Below are positions 7,377-15,325 of a stretch of 64,000 nucleotides of DNA, in pieces. Location: NCBI GenBank assembly GCA_016700175.1, contig CP065003.1, forward strand, positions 4,164,001 to 4,228,000, written 5' to 3'. A program made the position numbers and the translations under genes. Each line of letters begins with the position of its first letter. Positions within the stretch are counted from its first letter, which is position 1. The notes under the pieces are model-generated. The model did no database searches and was not told the DNA's origin. It saw nothing but the letters and a program-made list of their open reading frames with translations. The stretch comes from Acidobacteriota bacterium. GTDB taxonomy: Bacteria > Acidobacteriota > Blastocatellia > Pyrinomonadales > Pyrinomonadaceae.

Positions 7377-8501
7377 ATGTCTGCCCGTGGGATCAACTCC
7401 AACACAATAGAGGACTCTGAAACTCCCGATTCTCGCGGGCAATTAGTACTTTCAGCGATAATCAGCGAACACTTCGAAAGCGGCCAGCCCGTCGGGTCAA
7501 AGGCCGTCGCCGAACGATTCGCGAACAAAGCAGGCCTCAGCTCGGCAACCATCAGGAATGTGATGGCCGAGCTTGAAACCTACGGATTGCTGGAACAGCC
7601 CCACACCTCAGCGGGAAGGGTGCCAACGGACAAGGGGTACAGGTTTTACGTTGACAATCTGCTCGGAATTCTCAGCCTTTCGGACGACGATCTCCGGATC
7701 ATCAACCGCGAGCTTGGGCTCGACGAGTCTTTAGAGGACGAGACTCCGGACAAGCTGATGCAGCGTACCTCCCAGGTATTATCTGCTCTTTCAAATAACA
7801 TCGGCATCGTGGTGTCGCCTTCGCTAGCGCACGACCGCCTGCAGCACATCGAATTCGTGAATCTTTCGGACAAACGGGTTCTCGTGGTGCTGGTGTCCGC
7901 GCCGAGTATCGTCCACAACAAGGTCATACGTCTGACGGAGGCCTTCACGCAGGACGAACTGGACAAAACGGCCCGTTACCTCAACGCCGAATTCGGCGGC
8001 AAGAGCCTTTTGGCCATCCGCTCGGAGATCCTCAGGCTTATGCACGAGGAAACGGCGCTGTTCGACAGCCTGCTCCAGACGGCGATGATCCTCTGCTCCC
8101 AGAGTATCGAGGGCGAGGACGAAACCCACGGCGAAGTCTATGTCGACGGGACCGCGAACCTGCTGACGAGAGGCGATTTCGCCGATCTCGACAGGCTCCG
8201 CGGCCTTATACGGACGCTCGAAGAGAAGTCCCGGCTGGTTCAGATCCTGAACGAATGCATAGCCAAGGACAAGTCCGTCAGCGACCGCGTCCAGGTCGTC
8301 ATCGGCCGCGAGAACACCGCCGATTCCCTTCGCGACTGCGCGATCATCACCGCCCCGTACAGGGTCGGGAACGATTCCGCTATCGGGACGCTTAGCGTGA
8401 TCGGTCCGACGCGGATCGAGTACGCGAGGATGATCTCGGTCGTAAGCTATCTCGCGCGAATGCTCGAGAAGATGATGCTCAAAGACAGCTCGGACTCCTA
8501 A
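7377..8501 (+). CDS. hrcA: Heat-inducible transcription repressor HrcA
   Basis: 374 aa. The N-terminal winged helix is clear (ISEHFESGQPVGSKAVAERF, then LSSATIRNVMAELETYGLLE and HTSAGRVPTDKGYRFYVD), followed by the GAF-like HrcA domain with the characteristic VVIGREN and LSVIGPTRIEYARMISVVSY near the end. HrcA represses chaperone genes and is kept active by GroE. Here it heads the hrcA-grpE-dnaK cluster, with grpE 36 bp downstream. The length is slightly above the usual 340-350 aa because of an acidic N-terminal addition. Start codon choice is not strongly supported by a ribosome site. Confidence 0.97.
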   Translation: MSARGINSNTIEDSETPDSRGQLVLSAIISEHFESGQPVGSKAVAERFANKAGLSSATIRNVMAELETYGLLEQPHTSAGRVPTDKGYRFYVDNLLGILSLSDDDLRIINRELGLDESLEDETPDKLMQRTSQVLSALSNNIGIVVSPSLAHDRLQHIEFVNLSDKRVLVVLVSAPSIVHNKVIRLTEAFTQDELDKTARYLNAEFGGKSLLAIRSEILRLMHEETALFDSLLQTAMILCSQSIEGEDETHGEVYVDGTANLLTRGDFADLDRLRGLIRTLEEKSRLVQILNECIAKDKSVSDRVQVVIGRENTADSLRDCAIITAPYRVGNDSAIGTLSVIGPTRIEYARMISVVSYLARMLEKMMLKDSSDS

Positions 8502-8537
8502 CCGGGCAATCCTACGAAAACCTCAGGAAACCTTGAG

Positions 8538-9371
8538 ATGAGCTCCGAAAAAACCGAAAAAGAAGAACTCGTCGACACGATCGACGCTGACGACGTTTCG
8601 TCCGTCGATGACTTCATACGTGAGCTCGAGGCGAAAGAGAAGGACCTCCATATTTCTTCTGATCTCGTGATCGAGGTCGGCGAGTCTTCGGTCGAGCACG
8701 ACAACATTCACGATTCCTTTATCTCGACGCTCGAATTCGAGGCCCGCAAGTCTGTTAAGACCGACAGGAAGGAGGACGACGACGAGCTTGACGAGGCGTT
8801 CATCGAGTCGTTGGAAAGAGAAGGCGGACCGGAGCACCAGATCGAGGAGCTGATAAAGGAGCGCGACGACCTTATGGACGCGCTTCGGCGCCAGAAGATA
8901 GACTTTGAGAACTACCGTAGCCGGACCGAACGCGACAGATCGAACACCTTCAAAAGCATTCTGGGAGGACTGGCGACGCAGATCCTGCCTGTTATCGACA
9001 ATCTCGAACGGGCTCTCGACACCTTCGGCGAACCCGAGGAGATCTCTGAGACAGAGGTCAAGAAGTTTATCGAGGGGATCGTTCTCGTCAGCCACCAGAT
9101 GAACGAGGTACTAATCGAAATGGGGGTCGAGCCGATCCCTGCGATCGGTCAGGACTTTGACCCCAACCTCCACGAAGCCGTCGACCTCGTCCCTACCAGC
9201 GAAGTCCCCCCGAAAACCGTTGTTGAAGAACTCCTTCGCGGCTATAAGATCGGTGACCGTGTTATCAGGCCTTCGATGGTCAAGGTCTCTGAAGCGCCGT
9301 ACGACGGTTCGCCCGAAAAAGATGACTCTCCTCCCGAAGCGTCGACCGACGCGGACAAACCCTCCGAATGA
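8538..9371 (+). CDS. grpE: Nucleotide exchange factor GrpE
   Basis: 277 aa. The C-terminal part is GrpE: a coiled-coil (about 90-140, RQKIDFENYRSRTERDR), then ILPVIDNLERAL and the beta-wing with FDPNLHEAVDLVPTSEVPPKTVVEELLRGYKIGDRVIRPSMVKVS. The first 90 residues are an acidic, low-complexity extension about 80-90 residues longer than in E. coli (197 aa total). GrpE releases ADP from DnaK. It lies 36 bp after hrcA and 42 bp before dnaK, so co-transcription is likely. The acidic tail at both ends (SPEKDDSPPEASTD) is probably disordered. Confidence 0.95.
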   Translation: MSSEKTEKEELVDTIDADDVSSVDDFIRELEAKEKDLHISSDLVIEVGESSVEHDNIHDSFISTLEFEARKSVKTDRKEDDDELDEAFIESLEREGGPEHQIEELIKERDDLMDALRRQKIDFENYRSRTERDRSNTFKSILGGLATQILPVIDNLERALDTFGEPEEISETEVKKFIEGIVLVSHQMNEVLIEMGVEPIPAIGQDFDPNLHEAVDLVPTSEVPPKTVVEELLRGYKIGDRVIRPSMVKVSEAPYDGSPEKDDSPPEASTDADKPSE

Positions 9372-9413
9372 TCCCAAACACCTGCCAGCAATGCCCGCCC
9401 GCAAGGAACTGAT

Positions 9414-11219
9414 ATGAGCAAAGTCATCGGAATCGATCTTGGAACCACCAACTGCTGTGTGTCCGTCATGGAAGGCGGCGCGGTCCAGATCATCCCCAAC
9501 AAGGAAGGCGGCCGCACCATGCCTTCAGTCGTAGGCTTCACCGAAAAGGGTGAACGCCTCGTCGGTCAGATCGCGAAGCGTCAGGCGGTGACGAACTCGT
9601 CGAATACGCTTTATGCGGTCAAGAGGCTTATCGGGCGCAAATTCGATTCGCCCGAGGTCGAGAAGATGCGGGAGGTCGTTCCGTTCGAGATCGTCGAAGC
9701 GCCGAACGGCGACGCGCACATTCGGGCCGTCAACGAGGTCCACAGCCCGCCCGAGATCTCTGCGATCGTCCTGCAAAGGCTCAAGCAGTCTGCAGAGGAG
9801 TTCCTCGGAGACATCGTTACCGAAGCGATCATCACCGTTCCCGCGTACTTTGACGATATGCAGAGGCAGGCCACGAGGGATGCGGGCAAGATCGCCGGGC
9901 TGACCGTCGAAAGGATAATCAACGAGCCCACCGCCGCTGCTCTCGCGTACGGGTTCGACAACAACAAGTCCGAGAAGATCGTGGTTTACGACCTCGGCGG
10001 AGGCACATTCGATATCACGATCCTGGAGATCAACGACGGCGTGTTTGAAGTCCTTTCCACTTCAGGAAACACGTTCCTGGGCGGAGAAGACTTTGACCAG
10101 AGGATCATCGACTGGCTGGTCGATGGCTTCAAGGAAGAGAACGGCATCGATCTGCGCCAGGACCGCCTCGCTCTCCAGAGGCTCAAAGAGGGAGCCGAAA
10201 GAGCAAAGTGCGAGCTGTCTTCGGTCAGCGAGACAACGATCAACCTTCCCTTTGTCGCCGCCGACGCCTCCGGGCCAAAGCACGTGAACGCCGTGCTGAC
10301 CCGTGAGAAGTTCGAAGAGCTTGTCTCCGACCTGGTCGAATCGACGGTCGAGCCGTGCCAAAAAGCGCTTTGGGATGCAAAACTTCAGCCTGAGGACATC
10401 GACAAGATCATCCTCGTCGGAGGCCAGACACGGTCGCCGATCGTTGCGAAGACTGTCGAGGAAGTATTCGGTAAGCCGCCTTCTTCCGAGATCAATCCTG
10501 ACGAGGTCGTCGCCATGGGCGCCGCCATTCAGGGCGGTGTGCTTGCGGGCGACATCAAGGACATCGTCCTTCTGGACGTGCTGCCCTTGAGCCTCGGCCT
10601 GGAGACACGCGGGGGGCTTTTCGTAAAGCTGATCGAGCGGAACAGCACGATCCCGCTTCGCAACACGATGACGTTCACGACCGTTGTCGATAATCAGCAG
10701 ACGGTTGAGATCCACATTCTGCAGGGCGAACGCGAGATCGCTAGCGGAAACCGGAGCCTCGGAAAGTTCGAGCTAGTCGGGATTCCCCCGGCCGACCGGG
10801 GCATACCGCAGATCGACGTTACGTTCGAGGTTGATGCAAGCGGAATAGTGAGCGTGTCGGCGAAGGACAAGATGACCGGCCTTGAACAGGCGATGCAGGT
10901 CACGCCGTCCTCCGGTCTCGCCCCCGACGAGATCGAGTCGCTGATACTCGAAGCGAAGAAATCTGCCGAGGTGGACAGGCAGGCGCGTGATGCGATCATG
11001 ACGCGGAACACCGTTTCGACGCTGATCGAGAATACGCGCAAGTCATTGATCGAGTTTGGTAAGGACCTTCCGAAAGAGGACCAGGTCGAGATCAAGACCG
11101 TGCTGGCCGAAGCCGAAAAGGATATAGCGGAAGGCGATCCGGAGAAAATGCGCGAGGCCCAGGCGAGGGTTGAAGAAGTCGCAGGCAAACTCTCGGATGC
11201 CCTGATGTCGCTCGCCTGA
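9414..11219 (+). CDS. dnaK: Chaperone protein DnaK (Hsp70)
   Basis: 601 aa. The ATPase motifs are all visible: VIGIDLGTTNCCVSVMEGG at the N-terminus, INEPTAAALAYGFD, VYDLGGGTFDITILEI and ILVGGQTRSPIV. The substrate domain follows (VLPLSLGLETRGGLF, then ERNSTIPLRNTMTFTT). It is about 35 residues shorter than E. coli DnaK because the disordered C-terminal tail ending in EEV(K/D) is missing; the protein ends VAGKLSDALMSLA after the helical lid. A Cys pair in NCCV is slightly unusual. It follows grpE by 42 bp. A 318-bp gap with heptamer repeats separates it from dnaJ. Confidence 0.97.
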   Translation: MSKVIGIDLGTTNCCVSVMEGGAVQIIPNKEGGRTMPSVVGFTEKGERLVGQIAKRQAVTNSSNTLYAVKRLIGRKFDSPEVEKMREVVPFEIVEAPNGDAHIRAVNEVHSPPEISAIVLQRLKQSAEEFLGDIVTEAIITVPAYFDDMQRQATRDAGKIAGLTVERIINEPTAAALAYGFDNNKSEKIVVYDLGGGTFDITILEINDGVFEVLSTSGNTFLGGEDFDQRIIDWLVDGFKEENGIDLRQDRLALQRLKEGAERAKCELSSVSETTINLPFVAADASGPKHVNAVLTREKFEELVSDLVESTVEPCQKALWDAKLQPEDIDKIILVGGQTRSPIVAKTVEEVFGKPPSSEINPDEVVAMGAAIQGGVLAGDIKDIVLLDVLPLSLGLETRGGLFVKLIERNSTIPLRNTMTFTTVVDNQQTVEIHILQGEREIASGNRSLGKFELVGIPPADRGIPQIDVTFEVDASGIVSVSAKDKMTGLEQAMQVTPSSGLAPDEIESLILEAKKSAEVDRQARDAIMTRNTVSTLIENTRKSLIEFGKDLPKEDQVEIKTVLAEAEKDIAEGDPEKMREAQARVEEVAGKLSDALMSLA

Positions 11220-11537
11220 TCGTCGAAAGATAGTTCCAGGTTCCAGGTTCCAGGTTCAAGCTGCAATCGGATCCTCGAGTGCAAGCGGGGGGCATAGACA
11301 GGTCAACAGGTGTGTCCGACGCCAAGCGTCAGCGCGGGCTACCGTAGACTGTTCCAAGTTCCGGGTTCCAATTGCGGGGCATCGCAGGCAGAACCCCGCA
11401 CGCAAGCGAGCGGGCAGACAGCCCCGACTTGAGAAAATCGTGCTATTGACGCAGAATCTAGAAACGTTGGTTTTTGAAAAGGAACCGGCGTTTCTTTGTT
11501 TCCGACGCCCGAAAAGTTGACGGGCGATTGATACGCG
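11220..11537. other. 318-bp dnaK-dnaJ gap with heptamer repeats
   Basis: No gene is supported here. It holds four copies of GTTCCAG (11233-11260, the last one GTTCAAG) and three of GTTCCRR (11351-11371). Short GC-rich inverted pieces such as GACGCCAAGCGTC (11320-11332) also occur. No convincing terminator or promoter for dnaJ was found; TTGACG occurs at 11447 and 11516 without a clear -10. Confidence 0.6.
11233..11260. repeat. Heptamer array GTTCCAG x4
   Basis: Four consecutive 7-bp units: three identical GTTCCAG and one GTTCAAG. A second group of three variants (GTTCCAA, GTTCCGG, GTTCCAA) follows at 11351-11371. It belongs to the class of heptameric intergenic repeats seen elsewhere in the window. 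Confidence 0.85.
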
Positions 11538-12638
11538 ATGAGCAAGCGAGATTATTACGAGGTCCTTGGAGTCGGCCGGGGAGCAAGCGAATCCGACATC
11601 AAGCGGGCGTACAGGCGGCTCGCTGTGCAGTACCATCCCGACAAGAATCCGGATGACCGCGAAGCCGAAGAGAAGTTCAAGGAAGCGGCGGAGGCGTATT
11701 CCGTGCTTTCAGATTCGCAGAAGCGCGCAAGATACGACCGCTTCGGACACGCCGGAATGGGCGGCTCCGCGGGCGGAGGATTCGATCCCGGCTTCACGAA
11801 TATCGAGGACATCTTCGATCTGTTCGGCTTCGGCGACATGTTCGGCGGGGGCGGCCGGCGCACGACCGTTCAGCGAGGCGCGGACCTTCGGTACGACTAT
11901 CAGATAACTCTCGAGGAAGCCGCCGAGGGCAAAGACGCGAAGATCGAGATCCCGAGGCTCGAAACGTGTGAGAGCTGCTCCGGGAAAGGAACGGCAGAAG
12001 GCACAGATCCGGAGACTTGCATAACGTGCAGCGGAAGCGGCCAGACCAGGTACCAGCAGGGATTCTTCAGCGTGATGCGCACCTGCCCGAACTGTTCCGG
12101 AAAGGGCCAGATCATTAAAGACCCGTGCACGGAATGCCGCGGACAGGGAAGGGTAGAGAAGAAGAAGACGCTCGAATTGAAGATCCCGGCGGGGGTCGAT
12201 TCCGGCTCGCGCCTCCGCGTCGGCGGAGAGGGAGAATCCGGCGTCAACGGAGGCCCGAACGGCGACCTGTATGTCTTCATTAGCGTGAAGGCGCACGAGA
12301 CCTTCGAGCGCCAGGGATCGAATCTCTACACCTCGGCGCCGATCTCCTTCGCTCAGGCGGCGCTCGGGGCCGAGATCGAAGTGAAGACGCTTGACGGCGA
12401 AGAGACTTTAAAGATCCCGGCGGGCACTCAGACAGGCACCGTGTTCCGGATCAAAGGCGAAGGGATGCCGGCGCTTGGCGGACGCGGCAAAGGAGACCTG
12501 TTTGTAGCGGTCACGCTAGTGACTCCGAAGTCTCTGACCAAGGAACAGCGCAAGCTTCTTGAGAAGCTCGCGGAAGTCGAGGACACGGACTTCGAGGACG
12601 AGGGCTTCATGGACAAGGTCCGGAATATCTTCAGCTGA
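11538..12638 (+). CDS. dnaJ: Chaperone protein DnaJ (Hsp40)
   Basis: 366 aa. The J-domain is at about 1-70 with the HPD motif (YHPDKNP), followed by a Gly/Phe region (GSAGGGFDPGF, then FGFGDMFGGGG). Four CXXCXGXG zinc motifs follow (CESCSGKG, CITCSGSG, CPNCSGKG, CTECRGQG), then the two beta C-terminal domains. It stimulates DnaK ATPase and delivers substrates. The four-motif zinc domain marks a true type I DnaJ rather than CbpA. It is co-directional with dnaK but the 318-bp gap suggests its own promoter. The Shine-Dalgarno sequence is poor. Confidence 0.97.
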   Translation: MSKRDYYEVLGVGRGASESDIKRAYRRLAVQYHPDKNPDDREAEEKFKEAAEAYSVLSDSQKRARYDRFGHAGMGGSAGGGFDPGFTNIEDIFDLFGFGDMFGGGGRRTTVQRGADLRYDYQITLEEAAEGKDAKIEIPRLETCESCSGKGTAEGTDPETCITCSGSGQTRYQQGFFSVMRTCPNCSGKGQIIKDPCTECRGQGRVEKKKTLELKIPAGVDSGSRLRVGGEGESGVNGGPNGDLYVFISVKAHETFERQGSNLYTSAPISFAQAALGAEIEVKTLDGEETLKIPAGTQTGTVFRIKGEGMPALGGRGKGDLFVAVTLVTPKSLTKEQRKLLEKLAEVEDTDFEDEGFMDKVRNIFS

Positions 12639-12651
12639 GACCGAGTCAGGA

Positions 12652-12750
12652 GAGTTGACTGAGTTGGCTGAGTTGACTGAGTTGGCCGAGTTGGCTGAGT
12701 TTACTGGGTTGACTGAGTTGGCTGAGTTGGCTGAGTTTGCGGAATTGGGC
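12652..12750. repeat. Nonamer array (GAGTTGRCT)11
   Basis: Eleven consecutive 9-bp units starting GAGTTGACT and GAGTTGGCT, degenerating at the right end (GAGTTTGCG, GAATTGGGC). It begins 14 bp after the dnaJ stop. The same unit family returns at 49323-49421, 49549-49593 and 49680-49715. Because the unit is a multiple of three, the array is open on both strands, which creates spurious small reading frames here. Confidence 0.9.
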
Positions 12751-12867
12751 TCTTGAAACGGACCAGGCGACGCCATTGGGACCGCCTCGGAACCGGGAGC
12801 GTATGTCCGCCTTCACCTTTTTTGGTGCGCTTCCTATAAGTTAGAATCCGTTGAGTTCTCACGCAGG

Positions 12868-14079
12868 ATGGTCCTGACCGATATGCTGAAGAAACTTACG
12901 GAGATATCGTTCCTCCTGCTCGTTTTCTCGCTTCCGTTCGCAAATCTCCCGCTCCCATTCAGCACGGGTCTCCCGTTTCAGCTTACCGAGCCGATATTTC
13001 TTGTCGTTTCTGCCCTGTTCGCGGTCTTGTTGCTCGCGCGGATCTCAAAGCCGGCCGGAGGAAAGATCTACCTCTTCCTGGGTGCATACCTGATCTTCAT
13101 CGCTCTTTCAGCGGTTCTCAGCGAATCGCCCGGCAGAAGTGCGTTCAAGGCCGCCGGGATCGCCTACCTTGCCGGGCTGGCGTTGCTCGCGTTCAATATA
13201 GTTCGGGACGAATCTATGATTCGCCGGGTAGCTGCGGCCTGGATCGCGGCTTCCGCAGCGGTTTCGGCTTTCTCGCTTCTGGTGCTGATCCTTTTCTACG
13301 TAGACCGCGAATCGTCGCTCGTACGTTTCGGGCTCTCGCACTACGGCACTTTTCCGCGCGGCAATTACCCCAGGATCCAGTCGTTGTTCGCAAATCCCAA
13401 CATGTTCGCGCACTATCTCGGCATCGGCTGGGTGATGCTGCTCCTCGCCAGGGAAAAGGGCTGGATCCAAAGCCGAACGGCATTGGCAGTCGGCGGGCTG
13501 ATCGCGATCGCAGCTGTTTTCACGCTTTCTCCGGGGATCGGGGTCTTCTTCTTCTGCACGGGCCTGTGGATGCTCTTCAGAAACGGAAATGGTTCGCGCC
13601 GGCTGATCCCTCTGGCGATGGTCGCGGTTTCGGCGATGTTCGTCTTCTCGACCGCGGTGAAGTTCGACGGCAATTTCGCGCCGACATCGGAACCGTCTGC
13701 GCGTGTGCTCACCTGGTCCTCGGCCGCATCGACGTTCGCGGCGGAACCTCTCACCGGAAAGGGAGTAGGAACGGGCGCCGCGGAAGTAAGGTACGGGGCA
13801 CAGAGGCTTACCGATGCACATAACATATTCCTGAACGTCGCGGCCGAGTCGGGCCTCGGAGCGGCCGCGGCCCTCTCACTGTTCGGGATCTGGCTGACGC
13901 TAAACGGATTTCGCTCGCGTGGTCCGGGATCAGTATCCGGAGCATTGGCGATCGCTTTCGCGGGAGCTTTCTTCTACCAGGGACTTACGGGATCGTTCGA
14001 GGACGCACGGCATCTATGGGTGCTGGCCGGAGTTCTTGCGGCTGCTGTTTCGATCCGGGATGAGGCCGCCTATGAATGA
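12868..14079 (+). CDS. O-antigen ligase/polymerase-like membrane protein
   Basis: 403 aa with about 10-12 hydrophobic helices. Family marks are FANPNMFAHYLGIGWVMLL in the middle (the NPN of Wzy/WaaL-type proteins) and DAHNIFLNVAAESGLGAAAALSLFG near the C-terminus (HNxxLxxxxExG). Such inner-membrane enzymes ligate or polymerise undecaprenyl-linked glycans in the periplasm. An alternative start at 12883 (MLKKLTEISF) is possible. The gene overlaps the following glycosyltransferase gene by 8 bp, so the two are probably coupled. Ligase versus polymerase cannot be decided. Confidence 0.8.
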   Translation: MVLTDMLKKLTEISFLLLVFSLPFANLPLPFSTGLPFQLTEPIFLVVSALFAVLLLARISKPAGGKIYLFLGAYLIFIALSAVLSESPGRSAFKAAGIAYLAGLALLAFNIVRDESMIRRVAAAWIAASAAVSAFSLLVLILFYVDRESSLVRFGLSHYGTFPRGNYPRIQSLFANPNMFAHYLGIGWVMLLLAREKGWIQSRTALAVGGLIAIAAVFTLSPGIGVFFFCTGLWMLFRNGNGSRRLIPLAMVAVSAMFVFSTAVKFDGNFAPTSEPSARVLTWSSAASTFAAEPLTGKGVGTGAAEVRYGAQRLTDAHNIFLNVAAESGLGAAAALSLFGIWLTLNGFRSRGPGSVSGALAIAFAGAFFYQGLTGSFEDARHLWVLAGVLAAAVSIRDEAAYE

Positions 14080-14776
14080 GAGCTTTAGCCTTCTATCGAT
14101 CATCATCCCCGTGTACAACGAACACTCGACGGTCAGCGAGGTGATCGAGACAATTTCTGCCCTCGACCTTCCGTTAAAGAAAGAGATAATCGTCGTCGAC
14201 GACGGCTCCGACGACGGCACGGCGGATCGGCTGAAGGGGTACGCGGGCTCCGTGAGGATCTTCACTAATCCCGTAAATGAGGGGAAGGGAGCTGCCGTCC
14301 GGATCGGCCTGGCGAACGCTACCGGAGACATCATCCTGCTGCAGGACGCAGATCTTGAGACCGATCCCAATGAACTGGAGAGCCTTCTTCGGCCGATTCT
14401 GGAAGGGAAGACCTCTGTCGTTTACGGTTCCAGATTTCTTCAGGGTGAGAACCGGATCGCTTTTACAAGGCGTCTCGCCAACAGGTTCCTTACCTCGCTG
14501 GCAAACCTGCTGCTGGGCACCCGGCTGACGGATATGGAGACCGCTTACAAGGTCTTCACTTCGGAAGTGGCGGGGAGACTCGATCTGGAGTCGAACAGGT
14601 TCGAGATCGAACCCGAGATCACGGCGAAGATCAGCCGGGCGGGATATGAGATATTTGAGGTACCCGTGACATACAGGCCGAGGACGCGGTTCGAGGGAAA
14701 AAAGATAAGGTTTGTCGACGGCCTCAAGGCGCTGGCCACGATCGTGAAGAACGGCTATCGGCGGCGGGACAATTAG
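14072..14776 (+). CDS. Family 2 glycosyltransferase (polyprenyl-phosphate sugar synthase-like)
   Basis: 234 aa from ATG 14072. The frame is open further upstream, but that part lies over the membrane protein gene in another frame, and GGGATGAGG precedes 14072 at a suitable distance. GT-A fold: LLSIIIPVYNEHSTVSEVI at the N-terminus, IIVVDDGSDDGT, then ILLQDADLETDPNELESLL with the metal-binding DAD. The later YGSRFL, TDMETAYKVF and RFEIEPEIT match the dolichyl/polyprenyl-phosphate sugar synthase branch. No C-terminal transmembrane helices are present, so it is a short cytosolic form. It probably supplies a lipid-linked sugar for the glycan made with 12868-14079. Confidence 0.9.
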   Translation: MNESFSLLSIIIPVYNEHSTVSEVIETISALDLPLKKEIIVVDDGSDDGTADRLKGYAGSVRIFTNPVNEGKGAAVRIGLANATGDIILLQDADLETDPNELESLLRPILEGKTSVVYGSRFLQGENRIAFTRRLANRFLTSLANLLLGTRLTDMETAYKVFTSEVAGRLDLESNRFEIEPEITAKISRAGYEIFEVPVTYRPRTRFEGKKIRFVDGLKALATIVKNGYRRRDN

Positions 14777-15219
14777 GAAAGCTTCTTCTTTACCAGTTCG
14801 GACACGGCTTTGCCGTCGACTGTCTTGCCGGAGAGCCTCTCGAGGGAAGCTTTCATCACGGCTCCCATGTCCCGCATAGAGCCGGCACCGGTTTCCTCGA
14901 TCGCTTTCGAAACGGCTTCTTCGATCTCGCTTTCGGAGGCCGACGCCGGAAGATACTCCTCGATAACCAAGATCTCGGCATTTTCCTTTTCGGCCAGCTC
15001 GGTCCGGCCTGCCGCCTCGTACTGCTCGGCCGAATCGCGCCTCTGCTTCACAAGCGTATTGAGGACCTTTATCGTTTCTTCGTCCGAAAGCTCGCCGCCG
15101 GACTCGATCTGTTTGTTCATAAGGGTGGCTTTCACCATCCTCAGCGCGGACAGCCTTGCGGCGTCTTTTTGTTTCATCGCCGACTTCATGTCATCGACGA
15201 TCTTCTGTTGAAGGCTCAT
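14773..15219 (-). CDS. GatB/YqeY domain-containing protein
   Basis: 148 aa from ATG 15219, preceded by GAAGGGA at good spacing; an upstream in-frame Met at 15264 lacks this. The whole protein matches YqeY: SLQQKIVDDMKSAMKQKD, then LSALRMVKATLMNKQIE, VLNTLVKQRRDSAEQYEAAGR, EENAEILVIEEYLPA-like and MRDMGAVMKASLERLSGKTVDGKAVSELVKKKL. It resembles the C-terminal tRNA-binding domain of GatB, but free YqeY has no proven role. It converges with the GT2 gene, overlapping by 4 bp at the stop codons. Confidence 0.92.
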   Translation of the reverse strand: MSLQQKIVDDMKSAMKQKDAARLSALRMVKATLMNKQIESGGELSDEETIKVLNTLVKQRRDSAEQYEAAGRTELAEKENAEILVIEEYLPASASESEIEEAVSKAIEETGAGSMRDMGAVMKASLERLSGKTVDGKAVSELVKKKLS

Positions 15220-15325
15220 CTGTGCTCCCTTCGGCTGATTGAACATTTTGCCCGGATGCTCCAAAATCTAAGCTCGTGCCCGGGAACGACCGGTCCGGAT
15301 TCCGTTCGAACGAAATCAATCATAA

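Noticed and set aside
12516..12776. Small minus-strand frame with Asn-Ser-Ala/Val repeats
   Set aside because: It is a translation of the 9-bp array; the 3-residue periodicity follows from the repeat length.
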